Shown here piece after piece: positions 33,397-42,021 of a stretch of DNA of 64,000 bases (its first letter is position 1; every line of letters begins with the position of its first letter). This stretch comes from Oceanospirillum sp047518265. Lineage in GTDB: Bacteria; Pseudomonadota; Gammaproteobacteria; Pseudomonadales; Halomonadaceae. The notes beneath the pieces are model-generated. The model had not been told where the DNA came from, ran no database searches, and saw only the letters and a program-made list of their open reading frames with translations. A program made the translations under genes and the position numbers. The DNA lies in contig JAKZRG010000004.1 of the NCBI GenBank assembly GCA_047518265.1, forward strand, positions 62,001-126,000, written 5' to 3'.

Positions 33397-34812
33397 TTAG
33401 TCCGTTACACCACTATAAACTGGATAGAGGATTTTTCTAATTTCCACTGGCCCTTTTGCCAAGCCTAATCTTTGCGCAGGAGTCATTCCATCGTCACGTC
33501 CTTTCAAACAGTAATTGAAGTAGACTCTCAATATCTGAAGAAGCTTGTGGACCATGTCTGGATTATATGGAGACTTGCCCGTCCAAACACATCCAACGTT
33601 GGAGGATGAGTGTATTGGCCTCTCTAATGCAGAAATTCTGCGTCTTACAATCTGAAAGAAATTATCGATTGGATGAAGGGATGCATCCACTAGCATCGAT
33701 ACCAACTGCTCATGATCCAGCTTTCCACAGTCAGTCAGAACAGATACGTATTTTTCTGCTTCAAAAATTCGATGAATTGGAATATAGAACCAGGCATCTT
33801 TGGTCTTGGGAAAGTAACAGGGGGATCTAAAGAGCTTGCAGCGATAATGCGGTGGGCTCCGTATTCATCTTGTGCCAAGCCCTCTTTTAGGATTTTGTCC
33901 TCCATTTTGGTTGTAATGCTGACACGACTTCGGCGTTCATCAACTGTAAGCTGTTTGTCGATTTTCACATATGCAACATGGCAAGAGCCTTGGTGGATTT
34001 GGTTGGCAAATGCCAAACAACATGCTCGATTAATTTCTGGCTCTTGATCCAGATAAAATCACAATCCAGTAGTTTGGCCAAGCAGAGAGTGTAATTTCTG
34101 AAAGTGAGCGTACATTGTGTACTCAGATCGTATCAGAATACCAACCCTTGGAAGGTGAGTTGTGGATGTTATTTCACTTAGCAACATACCAAACTCTTCT
34201 TCTACTTGGGCTTTAATATACTCCAATCCAGCTTCACTGAGGGGAAGGGTATTTCCGGCAAGATAACCATCCCACGCAGTTTTAGTGCGTTTGCGAAATA
34301 CGTTGCTGGACCTCACCGCATTCATATAATCCCTGGGCGTCCATATTCGGGCGTAGGTTCGGTTGTAATCCTTAAGAATCTAGGCATCAGACTCAGCAAT
34401 ATTTTTGAGGTTTACCGATTCGTCGAAATTGACGTCCATTCCGAATACATAGCGGCTGTTCTTATCAGTTGTTCCAATAGCCGAAATTTTCACACTCTAC
34501 GTTATGACAAGAGTAGCCATCTTGCCTATACACATTTGAAAGTTACGGTTTAGCTCCAAAGCGAGCAAGCTCATCGACTATCGCTTGGTTGCTCTTAATC
34601 GTGTAATTGCGGCCGCAGCCTAAGCATCTGAGGGCAGAGCTGTTCTTCCCCGTGCCGGAGATTTTGTAGTTTGGATCGTCGCGGCTTTCAGTTGCTGGGA
34701 CGTTGAAATTCGGGCACGTGGGGGGTAGCACATCGGTTGATGTTAATGCTGATTTCTTGAGGTGGAACTCGATGTTGTGAAGCTTGGCCAGATATTTGTC
34801 CCACAAATACAC
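33397..34812 (-). pseudogene. Decayed transposase gene (zinc-ribbon amino terminus, several frame breaks)
   Basis: Four minus-strand pieces in two frames together resemble one large insertion-sequence transposase. 34543-34812 has a zinc ribbon with CPNFNVP and LRCLGCGRNYTIKS; 34059-34325 and 33735-34016 share a frame but are separated by a stop, the latter containing VKIDKQLTVDERRSRV; 33397-33705 carries HPIDNFFQIVRRRIS and DDGMTPAQRLGLAKGPVEI, the typical transposase carboxy terminus. Frame changes and stops show it is inactive. The element family was not identified, and terminal inverted repeats were not found with confidence. Confidence 0.7.
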
Positions 34813-34855
34813 CTAGAATACTGTCTAAATAAACAGTATTCTAGGCGGTTTGTGG
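34801..34855. promoter_or_regulatory. Extended palindrome containing a LexA (SOS) box-like sequence
   Basis: TACTGTCTAAATAAACAGTA (34819-34838) fits the LexA consensus CTGT-N8-ACAG. It is the core of a longer inverted repeat: CCTAGAATACTGT / ACAGTATTCTAGG, with outer arms CCACAAA / TTTGTGG. It overlaps the start of the transposase remnant. Confidence 0.5.
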
Positions 34856-34877
34856 GTAATTAGCCACTTACATCATG

Positions 34878-34916
34878 CACACGAAAGGTAAATGGCTTGC
34901 CCTAGGGCTGCTTTTT
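34878..34916 (+). repeat. Right copy of the 39-bp inverted repeat
   Basis: CACACGAAAGGTAAATGGCT continuing to CTAGGGCTGCTTTTT, identical to the reverse complement of 23505-23543 apart from one missing G. Here it lies at the start of a 36-codon frame (34874-34984) beginning MHTKGKWLALGLLFQLTLS, membrane-like and lacking a ribosome-binding site; in the left copy the frame is broken. Confidence 0.8.
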
Positions 34917-34984
34917 CAGTTAACACTATCCTATATTGCTTATTTCCGATTGCTGCCAAGTTCAACGGACTTATTGACGTCAAG

Positions 34985-35227
34985 CTAGGCTTGTTTCCAG
35001 CTGGAGGCTTTATCCATATAACTGATACAGTATATGGAGCAGCGATTACCGCAGCAGCCTTCCTGGGTAATACCTGTCAGCCTGCCTTCTTTCCACAGCG
35101 CTGCAGCTTGATCTAAAAGTGCTATTTCGTTTAAGCCAGATTGTTGCAAGAGTGCCTTATATGGAATGCCCTCTGGGTATTGGCACAATACAGCAAGTAG
35201 CTTTTCAGTCTTCCGCAGACTGGGCAT
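34985..35227 (-). CDS. Small winged-helix-like protein with a cysteine cluster, function unknown
   Basis: An 80-residue protein. The first 55 residues (LLAVLCQYPEGIPYKALLQQ, then LWKEGRLTGI) look like a winged helix. The segment GCCGNRCSIYC has four cysteines at a spacing reminiscent of the Fe-S loop of FeoC-like regulators, although no feoAB genes are near. A GAGGAGAG ribosome-binding site supports translation. It lies 49 bp after the aldolase gene on the same strand, so it may belong to that operon. FeoC-like is a guess from pattern only. Confidence 0.55.
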   Translation of the reverse strand: MPSLRKTEKLLAVLCQYPEGIPYKALLQQSGLNEIALLDQAAALWKEGRLTGITQEGCCGNRCSIYCISYMDKASSWKQA

Positions 35228-35276
35228 TTGAGCTCTCCTCGATCAATCGTTGTAAAGCTGATGGATACTGCCTCTA

Positions 35277-36167
35277 TTAAGCTAGAGTTTTCTGTATTAA
35301 TTCACTCAGTTTTTGATGGGATGCTTCATCTAATTCCAGCAGCGGTTTACGGGCACTTCCTGCATTTACTCCCTGCATTGCCAAACCGGATTTAACAGAG
35401 GCGGCGAGACCTTTATCAACGATAAACTTTAAAAATTCACGTTGGCGATAAAATATATCCCGTGCTTTTAATGCTTCCCCTTGCTGTACCGCATCAAATA
35501 ATTGCTTAGGCTGTTTGCCAATCAGGCAGGGCGCGACGGTACACCAGCCGGTTGCACCGGCATTAAGTGCCTCCAGAGCGATATAGTTACAGCCGTTATA
35601 AAAGGGAACTTCGCCGCCTGATAGGGTGTAGATTTGATGCATGCGCTGGATATCACCCGTGCTCTCCTTGATGCTCTGGACATTTTTGATGCCGCTGATC
35701 ATTGAGAGCATAAACTCAGGTGACATATCGATACCGCTAGTGGCGGGGTTGTTATACAGCATGATGGGCAGATCAACAGCATTGGAGACCGTTTCGTAAT
35801 GTTGGTAAATCTCGCGTTCAGTCAATGGGTAATAGGATAGCGGTGATATCATTAAAACATCGGCGCCAATTGTTTGGGCGAATTGTGCCCGTTGTACAAC
35901 CTTCCCTGTTGTTAATTCTGAGATACCTATGATCACAGGTACCCGGTCTGCAACGTATGTCACCGTGTGTTCTGCAACCTGTTGCCATTCTTTTTCATCG
36001 AGGTAAGCGCCTTCCCCTGCGCTACCTAATGCTGCAATAGCACCAATACCTGTATCAATGAGGTTATCAATAATTAGGTTGAGGGTAGTCAGGTCAATTT
36101 GGTCGCTTTCAGCAAGAAAGGGCGTAATAGGGTAGGCGATAATGCCATTTAAGGTTTTAATGTTCAT
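35277..36167 (-). CDS. DHDPS/N-acetylneuraminate lyase family class I aldolase
   Basis: A 296-residue TIM-barrel aldolase. It has the GSAGEGAYLDEKE substrate-carboxylate-binding loop (in place of the classical GTTGE), the active-site Tyr in MLYNNPATSG and the Schiff-base Lys in SIKESTGD. These make it a dihydrodipicolinate-synthase-superfamily lyase or dehydratase, but not necessarily DapA: the pairing with a cupin and a divergent LysR suggests catabolism of a sugar acid or keto acid. Its ATG overlaps the cupin stop (TAATG). Confidence 0.88.
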   Translation of the reverse strand: MNIKTLNGIIAYPITPFLAESDQIDLTTLNLIIDNLIDTGIGAIAALGSAGEGAYLDEKEWQQVAEHTVTYVADRVPVIIGISELTTGKVVQRAQFAQTIGADVLMISPLSYYPLTEREIYQHYETVSNAVDLPIMLYNNPATSGIDMSPEFMLSMISGIKNVQSIKESTGDIQRMHQIYTLSGGEVPFYNGCNYIALEALNAGATGWCTVAPCLIGKQPKQLFDAVQQGEALKARDIFYRQREFLKFIVDKGLAASVKSGLAMQGVNAGSARKPLLELDEASHQKLSELIQKTLA

Positions 36168-36613
36168 TAGGCTTCCTCTCTTATCGCCAATTGACCGAGA
36201 TTTTGCAGCATAGGTGCATTCTCACAAGCTAAATATTTTGCTGGATTTTCCGGGTCTGTATTGACATGGTGATGCCAGGCCCAATTAGGGATATAAATGG
36301 CATCACCTTTCTTCCACTCTATCTTTTGATCTTCGATCATCGAATAGCCCGTCCCCTCTAAGATATAAGCGACGGTTTCGTAAGTATGACGATGGCGGTT
36401 TGAGCGGTCACCGGGCAGTAGGCCTCCGATTGTCATGCTAATGCTATTGCTCGGTAGATCAACGATGTGCACTGGATGTTTACGCTCTTGGGAAAACTTT
36501 GCATCGACATCACCAGTTTCTATATCAATATGAGCTAGACGCTCAGGTAAATGGGCCTTGAGTTTTGCCTCAGTTTTACCAAAATCAGCGGAAGAATATT
36601 GTGTTTTATTCAT
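36167..36613 (-). CDS. Cupin-domain protein
   Basis: A 148-residue single-cupin protein. RSNRHRHTYETVAYILEGTGY is motif 1 with the metal-binding His-x-His and Glu, and GDAIYIPNWAWHHHVN is motif 2 with the last His, so a metal site is likely. The sequence is near gentisate-dioxygenase-like cupins but half their length. It is the first gene of the operon with the aldolase, and overlaps it by one base. It is divergent from the LysR gene at 36760. Confidence 0.85.
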   Translation of the reverse strand: MNKTQYSSADFGKTEAKLKAHLPERLAHIDIETGDVDAKFSQERKHPVHIVDLPSNSISMTIGGLLPGDRSNRHRHTYETVAYILEGTGYSMIEDQKIEWKKGDAIYIPNWAWHHHVNTDPENPAKYLACENAPMLQNLGQLAIREEA

Positions 36614-36697
36614 AAAGCTATCCCCTAAACGGTATTTTTATAGCTGATAACAACGGTGCTGTGTTATCGCTTGGGGCTAGTATGGCAAAAGAGACTT

Positions 36698-36747
36698 ATA
36701 TAAAATAAGTTATTATTTTTATCATTTTGATCATTAAAAATGATCAT
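36698..36747. promoter_or_regulatory. Palindromes in the LysR/cupin divergent promoter
   Basis: Two inverted repeats lie between the divergent genes: AAATAA-gtta-TTATTT (about 36704-36719) and TGATCATT-aaa-AATGATCA (36729-36747). They are likely binding sites for the LysR regulator, the second just before its start codon. Confidence 0.5.
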
Positions 36748-36759
36748 AAGGTGCGGGTT

Positions 36760-37662
36760 TTGGAATTACGTCATCTGCGATATTTTAAGGTCGTAGCCGA
36801 ATTACAGCATTTTCATAAAGCATCTCAGGCACTTTTTATTACCCAGCCAGCTCTGTCCAATCAGATAAAGCAGTTAGAGGAAGAGTTAGGTAGTAAACTT
36901 TTTGAGCGGATTGGACGTGGGGTAAAGCTATCTGAAAGTGGTGAACGGGTATTGGAGTCTGCCTGCCGAGTACTGTCTGAGATTGAAAACATGCGTGATG
37001 CGGTAGAGGATTTGGAGTCCGGCAGTCGAGGCACCTTGAGGATTGGGGTTTTACAGTCCGTTAACGTACTTTATTTACGGAAAATCGTATTGGAATTTGA
37101 CCGTCACTATCCGAATATTTCGCTTTGTATTGAGGAATTGGCCAATGATCAAATTGCCAGTAAAGTGGCTGATGGCGAAATTGATTTAGGCATAGGTTTT
37201 ATTTTACCTCAGGCCTACAAAAATATTGATACTGAAATGCTGTTCCAGGAAAAATGGAATGTGGTGGTGGCGCCACAGCATGTGAGTAAAGCTAGGGATA
37301 TTGCCGAAGGGAGAGAACAAGATCTCAAGGCTGTCTTACTGCCTGAGCGTTTTGAAACGCGTAAGATCATTGATAACTATTTTCAGACACACAATATCAG
37401 TATTGGAAAGATCACCGAAGTTAACTCGATCAGCTGTATCTTAGACTTAGTGGAAAATGGCAATTCATTCACCATTTTACCTGAGGCCTTTTCAGTCTTT
37501 AAGTCACAGCATCGTTTAGTCTCCTACTGTATCGATAACTTAGCTGCCCGAGAAGTGGGTATTCTTACGGCGAGTGACCGATCAATGAAGCGCTCCGTGG
37601 GAAATTTTCGCCAACTAGTAGTCAAACATCTGAGTTCTGCAGGTACTCATAGCTTAGGCTGA
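36760..37662 (+). CDS. LysR-family regulator (CbbR/BenM-like group)
   Basis: A 300-residue LysR protein. The start is probably TTG at 36760, giving MELRHLRYFKVVAEL, the usual beginning of this group; AAGGTG stands six bases before it. Longer TTG (36727) and GTG (36751) starts are possible. The helix-turn-helix is QHFHKASQALFITQPALSNQIKQLEEELG and the effector domain starts near residue 90. It probably controls the divergent cupin-aldolase operon. Confidence 0.9.
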   Translation: MELRHLRYFKVVAELQHFHKASQALFITQPALSNQIKQLEEELGSKLFERIGRGVKLSESGERVLESACRVLSEIENMRDAVEDLESGSRGTLRIGVLQSVNVLYLRKIVLEFDRHYPNISLCIEELANDQIASKVADGEIDLGIGFILPQAYKNIDTEMLFQEKWNVVVAPQHVSKARDIAEGREQDLKAVLLPERFETRKIIDNYFQTHNISIGKITEVNSISCILDLVENGNSFTILPEAFSVFKSQHRLVSYCIDNLAAREVGILTASDRSMKRSVGNFRQLVVKHLSSAGTHSLG

Positions 37663-37761
37663 GGGAGTTTGTATCTTCTGCGATGAGTTTTATCTTTTGG
37701 CAATCCACTCATTGTGCATTGGAGGGTACTGTAAGCTGAGAATAACCTTAGGCAAGTGTTC

Positions 37762-37794
37762 ATGGCAGAGAATAAGTAACTTAACCTCTGCCAT
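37762..37794. terminator. Hairpin between convergent LysR and gmhB genes
   Basis: ATGGCAGAG / CTCTGCCAT perfect 9-bp stem with a 15-nt loop. No T-run on either side; a role in termination is inferred from position. Confidence 0.45.
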
Positions 37795-37818
37795 AAAGGC
37801 GTTTGATATTGGATAAAC

Positions 37819-38370
37819 TTAGGCAGCTTCTTGTTTTAATAACCAATCCACAAACTCAGCTAGCTCAGAAACGATCATTGCATTTTCTAAGCCTTCATTT
37901 GTGGCTAGGGTTTTTTCCCCTTTACCGGTGCGTACCAGTACAGCTTTGCAACCTCTGGCTTCACCGGCCTGCAGATCTCGTAAACTATCGCCGACCATGT
38001 AGGCACCGGATAGATCGTCTAAGTCGAGTTCCTGCTTAATCTGGTCAATGAGTCCGGGGAGAGGCTTACGGCATTCACAGCCTGCATCTGGCTTATGTGG
38101 ACACCATTTAATGGTGGCAAAGTGTCCACCTTCAGCCTCTACCAATCGCACCATTTTATGGTGCATATCATCCAGATCTTGCTGATTAAAATGACCTCGG
38201 CCTAAACCGGATTGATTGGTGGCGACAGCAATTTGATAGCCTGCTTTATAGAGGCGGGCAATGGCTTTGATGCTGTTAGTGATCGGAATCCATTCGTCGG
38301 CATTTTTAACAAAGGCGTCAGAATCCAGGTTGATAACGCCATCACGATCTAAAATGACCAGTTTGTTCAT
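37819..38370 (-). CDS. gmhB: D-glycero-D-manno-heptose 1,7-bisphosphate 7-phosphatase
   Basis: GmhB removes the 7-phosphate of heptose bisphosphate in ADP-heptose synthesis for the LPS inner core. The 183-residue HAD enzyme has LDRDGVINLDSD (nucleophile Asp and acid/base Asp), ATNQSGLGRG (HAD motif II), the zinc-binding CPHKPDAGCECRKP and VGDSLRDLQAGEARGCKAV. It is next to glyS as in Pseudomonas (PA0006-PA0008). A terminator separates it from glyS, so it has its own promoter. Confidence 0.93.
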   Translation of the reverse strand: MNKLVILDRDGVINLDSDAFVKNADEWIPITNSIKAIARLYKAGYQIAVATNQSGLGRGHFNQQDLDDMHHKMVRLVEAEGGHFATIKWCPHKPDAGCECRKPLPGLIDQIKQELDLDDLSGAYMVGDSLRDLQAGEARGCKAVLVRTGKGEKTLATNEGLENAMIVSELAEFVDWLLKQEAA

Positions 38371-38474
38371 TGGGCTGCTGCTAGGATTTAAGGGGTAAAT
38401 GAATAGGGTTTGGTTTTTTTATGACTATATTTTTGGGTGTCTTGTTTTAATAGGCACATCTTTTTTATAGATAT

Positions 38475-38507
38475 AAAAAAAGAGCCGTAAAAATACGGCT
38501 CTTTTTT
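38475..38507. terminator. Bidirectional-type terminator after glyS
   Basis: AAAAAAGAGCCGTA-aaaa-TACGGCTCTTTTTT perfect stem-loop between glyS and gmhB, placed to end glyQS transcription. Confidence 0.9.
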
Positions 38508-38555
38508 CGATTCAGCAAGCACTAATTTGTCGCAAGTTGACCTTTACGACAATTA

Positions 38556-38659
38556 ACACCATTCCCGATAAGTAATGAGTTAATCAACCTCTGAATACAC
38601 TGAGGTGACTTCAAACCTTTCCTTATTTTTGTCTATAAGGAATTATCGGGATTGGTATA
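38556..38659. repeat. Intergenic repeat copy B
   Basis: About 104 bp with ends ACACCATTCCCGATAA and TTATCGGGATTGGTAT, and interior AATACACTGAGGTGACTTCA matching copies A and D. It begins five bases downstream of the glyS stop codon. Confidence 0.75.
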
Positions 38660-38664
38660 GTGAA

Positions 38665-40737
38665 TTACTGCTGCAATAAAGCGATATCAGCGACTTCCAT
38701 AAATAGATTGCTCAGGGAAGCTAATAGTGAAAGACGGTTATTTTTCACCGCTTCATCATCTGCCATTACCATCACATCATCAAAGAAGTTATCGACTGCT
38801 TCACGCAGGCTCGCCAGGCTATTCAGTGCTGCTTGATAATCTGCGGCTGCAAAAAGAGGGGCCAGTTCAGCTTGCTTAGCGGCAACCTGTTCTGCCAATA
38901 CTTTTTCTGCTGCTTCTGTTAGCAGTGCGGCATCAACCTGAGCATTACCCTGATAGCTTTGTTTCGCTAGGATGTTATTCACACGCTTATTAGCCGCTGC
39001 CAGCGCTTCCGCTTCTGGTAGCTTGCTAAAGGTGGATACAGCCTGTACACGACGATCAAAGTCATAGGCATTGCTTACGGGACGAGCACGAACGGCTAGG
39101 AATATCTCTGCTGCGATACCTTCGGTCTGATACCAAGCACGGAAACGATCCAGCATATAGTTCAGCACATCATCTGCTAAGCCTTCGGCTTTTGGCAGAT
39201 CACCATGCTGGGCAATGCTCAGTTCGATCAGGGCTTTCAGATCGATATCCAGCTTGTTATTTACCAGAATGCTCAGGATGCCGATAGTGGCACGACGCAG
39301 AGCAAAGGGATCTTTATCACCGGTAGGACGTTGACCGATACCAAAGATACCCACAAGGGTATCCATACGATCTGCAACAGCCAGAGCCATACCTGTCTTA
39401 GAAGCGGGCAGTTCATCACCGGCAAAACGAGGCATATACTGCTCGTTGAGGGATTGAGCCACTTCTAAATCTTCGCCATCATTTTGTGCGTAGTGTGCAC
39501 CCATGATGCCTTGCAGGTCGGTGAACTCCAGTACCATTTCGGTGACTAGATCACATTTACTCAGGTCTGCAGCGCGAGCTGCTTTGGTTTTATCGCCATC
39601 AATCTGTTCGGCAATAAACTGAGCGATTTGGCTCACACGCTGGGACTTGTCGTAAATACTGCCCAGTTGTTTCTGGAAGGTCACTGTTTTCAGCGCATCA
39701 ATACGATCCGCTAAAGTTTTCTTCTTATCGGTTTCAAAGAAGAAAGCAGCATCAGCTAGGCGTGGACGAATCACCTTTTCATTACCGTAGATAACCTGAG
39801 ACGGATCTTTACTGACGATATTGGATACCGTAATAAAGTTAGGTTTCAGATTACCGTCAGCATCCACCAGATGGAAATATTTCTGGTGTTCTTTCATGGA
39901 AGAGACTAAGCAAGCCGAAGGGACTTCTAAGAATTTCTCATCAAAGGAACCGGTCAAAGCGACAGGCCACTCGACTAAGCCATTTACTTCATCCAGTAAG
40001 TCTTCATCGATTACAGCTGTTGCAGATAGTTTTTCTGCTTCTGCTTTAACCTGGGCACGAATAGTTTCGCGGCGCTGCTCCATATCGACCAGAACAAAGG
40101 CTTTTTCCAGAATTTCCACATAGTTGTCCGTTGAGGCTAGCTCAATGGATTCATTATGGTGGAAACGGTGACCCATGGTAGTACGACCGGATTTCAGACC
40201 CAGCACTTCACAATCGACTACGTCACTACCGAATAACATCACCAGCCAATGTACCGGACGGGAGAATTCGATACGACTGGCGCCCCAGCGCATGCGCTTA
40301 GGTACAGGCAGTTGATTGACTGATTTGTTGACCAGTTCAGGCAACAGTTCGGTCGTTAGAGTGCCTTTTTGTACACTGTTAAAAACCAGCCAGGTACCTT
40401 TAGATGTTTCCATCTTTTCTAGCTGATCAAACTCAATACCACAAGAGCGGGCAAAACCCTGAGCCGCTTTTGTTGGATTACCCTCGGCATCCAAAGCGGC
40501 TTTTAGTGCTGGACCACGACGTTGCACTTCACGATCCGGCTGAGCAACGGCAAGATCCTTTACCAGTACAGATAAACGGCGGGGAGAAGCTAATGCTTTT
40601 ACTTCCGTAAAAGGCACGTCAGCTTTCTCAAGACCTGCACGAATGCCTTCGGCAAAAGCATCAGACAAGCGTTTAAGAGCCGTTGGTGGCAGTTCTTCAG
40701 CACCTAGCTCAACTAAGAAATCACGTACTTCAGCCAT
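38665..40737 (-). CDS. glyS: Glycyl-tRNA synthetase beta subunit
   Basis: The beta subunit of the alpha2beta2 bacterial glycyl-tRNA synthetase binds tRNA. The 690-residue protein begins MAEVRDFLVELGAEELPPTAL, as expected. The longest frame begins 17 codons earlier, but the ATG at 40737 follows a GAGGAAGAGG site and lies one base after the glyQ stop codon (TAAGATG), implying translational coupling. The rest (KRMRWG, PVHWLVMLFG, PTGDKDPFALRRAT, then a carboxy-terminal anticodon-binding DALR-like region) is normal. Confidence 0.96.
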   Translation of the reverse strand: MAEVRDFLVELGAEELPPTALKRLSDAFAEGIRAGLEKADVPFTEVKALASPRRLSVLVKDLAVAQPDREVQRRGPALKAALDAEGNPTKAAQGFARSCGIEFDQLEKMETSKGTWLVFNSVQKGTLTTELLPELVNKSVNQLPVPKRMRWGASRIEFSRPVHWLVMLFGSDVVDCEVLGLKSGRTTMGHRFHHNESIELASTDNYVEILEKAFVLVDMEQRRETIRAQVKAEAEKLSATAVIDEDLLDEVNGLVEWPVALTGSFDEKFLEVPSACLVSSMKEHQKYFHLVDADGNLKPNFITVSNIVSKDPSQVIYGNEKVIRPRLADAAFFFETDKKKTLADRIDALKTVTFQKQLGSIYDKSQRVSQIAQFIAEQIDGDKTKAARAADLSKCDLVTEMVLEFTDLQGIMGAHYAQNDGEDLEVAQSLNEQYMPRFAGDELPASKTGMALAVADRMDTLVGIFGIGQRPTGDKDPFALRRATIGILSILVNNKLDIDLKALIELSIAQHGDLPKAEGLADDVLNYMLDRFRAWYQTEGIAAEIFLAVRARPVSNAYDFDRRVQAVSTFSKLPEAEALAAANKRVNNILAKQSYQGNAQVDAALLTEAAEKVLAEQVAAKQAELAPLFAAADYQAALNSLASLREAVDNFFDDVMVMADDEAVKNNRLSLLASLSNLFMEVADIALLQQ

Positions 40738-40738
40738 C

Positions 40739-41698
40739 TTATGCCTCTTCCTCTTTGAACTGAGCCAGTACTTCTTCACGTATGGCATCTGTCGCCAATG
40801 GGAAGCCTAAAGCCTTACGTGCATCAAAATAAGCGTGTGCAACATCACGGGCCATCGTACGTACACGCAAAATATAACGCTGTCGTTCGGTGACCGAAAT
40901 GGCGTGACGGGCATCCAACAGGTTAAAGGTGTGAGACGCTTTCAGTACTTGCTCATAGGCAGGCAGCGGTAGAGGAGTCTCTAGAGCCAATAACTTTTGA
41001 CACTCTGACTCATAATGGTCAAAGTTTTTGAACAGCATAGGGACATCGGCGTGCTCAAAGTTATAGGTGGATTGTTCCACTTCATTCTGATGGAACACAT
41101 CGCGATAGGTCACCTTGTTGCCGTCGGGATCAATTGTCCAGACCAGATCGTAAACGCTGTCTACGCCCTGAATATACATGGCAATACGTTCCAGACCATA
41201 AGTGATCTCACCGGTCACTGGGTAACATTCAATGCCACCGGCTTGTTGGAAGTAGGTGAACTGAGTCACTTCCATGCCGTTTAGCCATACTTCCCAGCCT
41301 AGACCCCAGGCGCCCAGAGTAGGGGATTCCCAATTATCTTCTACAAAGCGTACATCATGAACATTGGTATCTATGCCCATCATGCGCAAAGAACCCAAGT
41401 AGAGTTCTTGCAGGTTTGCAGGGGAAGGCTTCATGACTACCTGGAATTGGTAGTAATGTTGCAGACGGTTAGGGTTTTCACCATAACGGCCATCTGTTGG
41501 ACGACGGGAAGGCTGCACGTAGGCTGCATTCCAAGTCTCAGGGCCAATAGAGCGAAGAAAGGTGGCTGGGTGGAACGTACCAGCGCCTACTTCCATATCC
41601 AGAGGCTGTAATACTACACACCCCTGATCGGCCCAGTATTGTTGTAGGCCAAGAATTAGGCCTTGAAAAGTTTTTACATCAGGTATCGATTGGTTCAT
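40739..41698 (-). CDS. glyQ: Glycyl-tRNA synthetase alpha subunit
   Basis: The catalytic class II subunit (319 residues) activates glycine and charges tRNA-Gly. It contains the characteristic blocks FQGLILGLQQYWADQGCV, MEVGAGTFHPATFLR, PSRRPTDGRYGENPNRLQHY and GLGWEVWLNGMEVTQFTYFQQ. It is first in the glyQS operon. Repeat copy C lies 31 bp upstream of its start, so it is in or near the promoter or 5' leader. Confidence 0.97.
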   Translation of the reverse strand: MNQSIPDVKTFQGLILGLQQYWADQGCVVLQPLDMEVGAGTFHPATFLRSIGPETWNAAYVQPSRRPTDGRYGENPNRLQHYYQFQVVMKPSPANLQELYLGSLRMMGIDTNVHDVRFVEDNWESPTLGAWGLGWEVWLNGMEVTQFTYFQQAGGIECYPVTGEITYGLERIAMYIQGVDSVYDLVWTIDPDGNKVTYRDVFHQNEVEQSTYNFEHADVPMLFKNFDHYESECQKLLALETPLPLPAYEQVLKASHTFNLLDARHAISVTERQRYILRVRTMARDVAHAYFDARKALGFPLATDAIREEVLAQFKEEEA

Positions 41699-41728
41699 CA
41701 GTTAGCCACCATCATGAGCTAATGAATA

Positions 41729-41829
41729 ATGCCATTTCCGATAACTCCTGATGTGAAGAAACAGCAGGAGATTGAGCTAAGTGCTCTATGATTGAGGCTA
41801 CTTTGCTCACAACCTATCGGAATGGGTAA
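41729..41829. repeat. Intergenic repeat-like element copy C (divergent interior)
   Basis: Ends GCCATTTCCGATAAC and CCTATCGGAATGGGTA match the terminal inverted repeats of copies A, B and D, and the ~100 bp spacing fits, but the interior is not clearly homologous. Upstream of glyQ, unlike the others. Confidence 0.55.
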
Positions 41830-41940
41830 AAATAAACGAATAAGTATACATTTTGCCTGTGGCAGTATGTAGTGGGGAGTCGAGAGAATTGAGCTTTTTT
41901 ACGGCAAAATTGCAGAAATTCAGCCACTTATTATAGAAAT

Positions 41941-41974
41941 AGCTGCCAGAACCTTATTGCCCGGCAGCTTATTA
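41941..41974 (-). terminator. Hairpin downstream of the PAP2 gene
   Basis: AGCTGCC / GGCAGCT 7-bp stem with a 15-nt loop, about 50 bp after the PAP2-gene stop codon. On the minus strand ATTTCT follows; a weak terminator. The rest of the 41830-42021 interval shows nothing else. Confidence 0.45.
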
Positions 41975-42021
41975 ACACGTTGAGATCAAATATAAATAAA
42001 CTCAAAACGTTGGTCGAGGAA

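Noticed and set aside
34206..34553. Plus-strand 115-codon frame
   Set aside because: Lies antisense to the decayed transposase and shows no protein family features.
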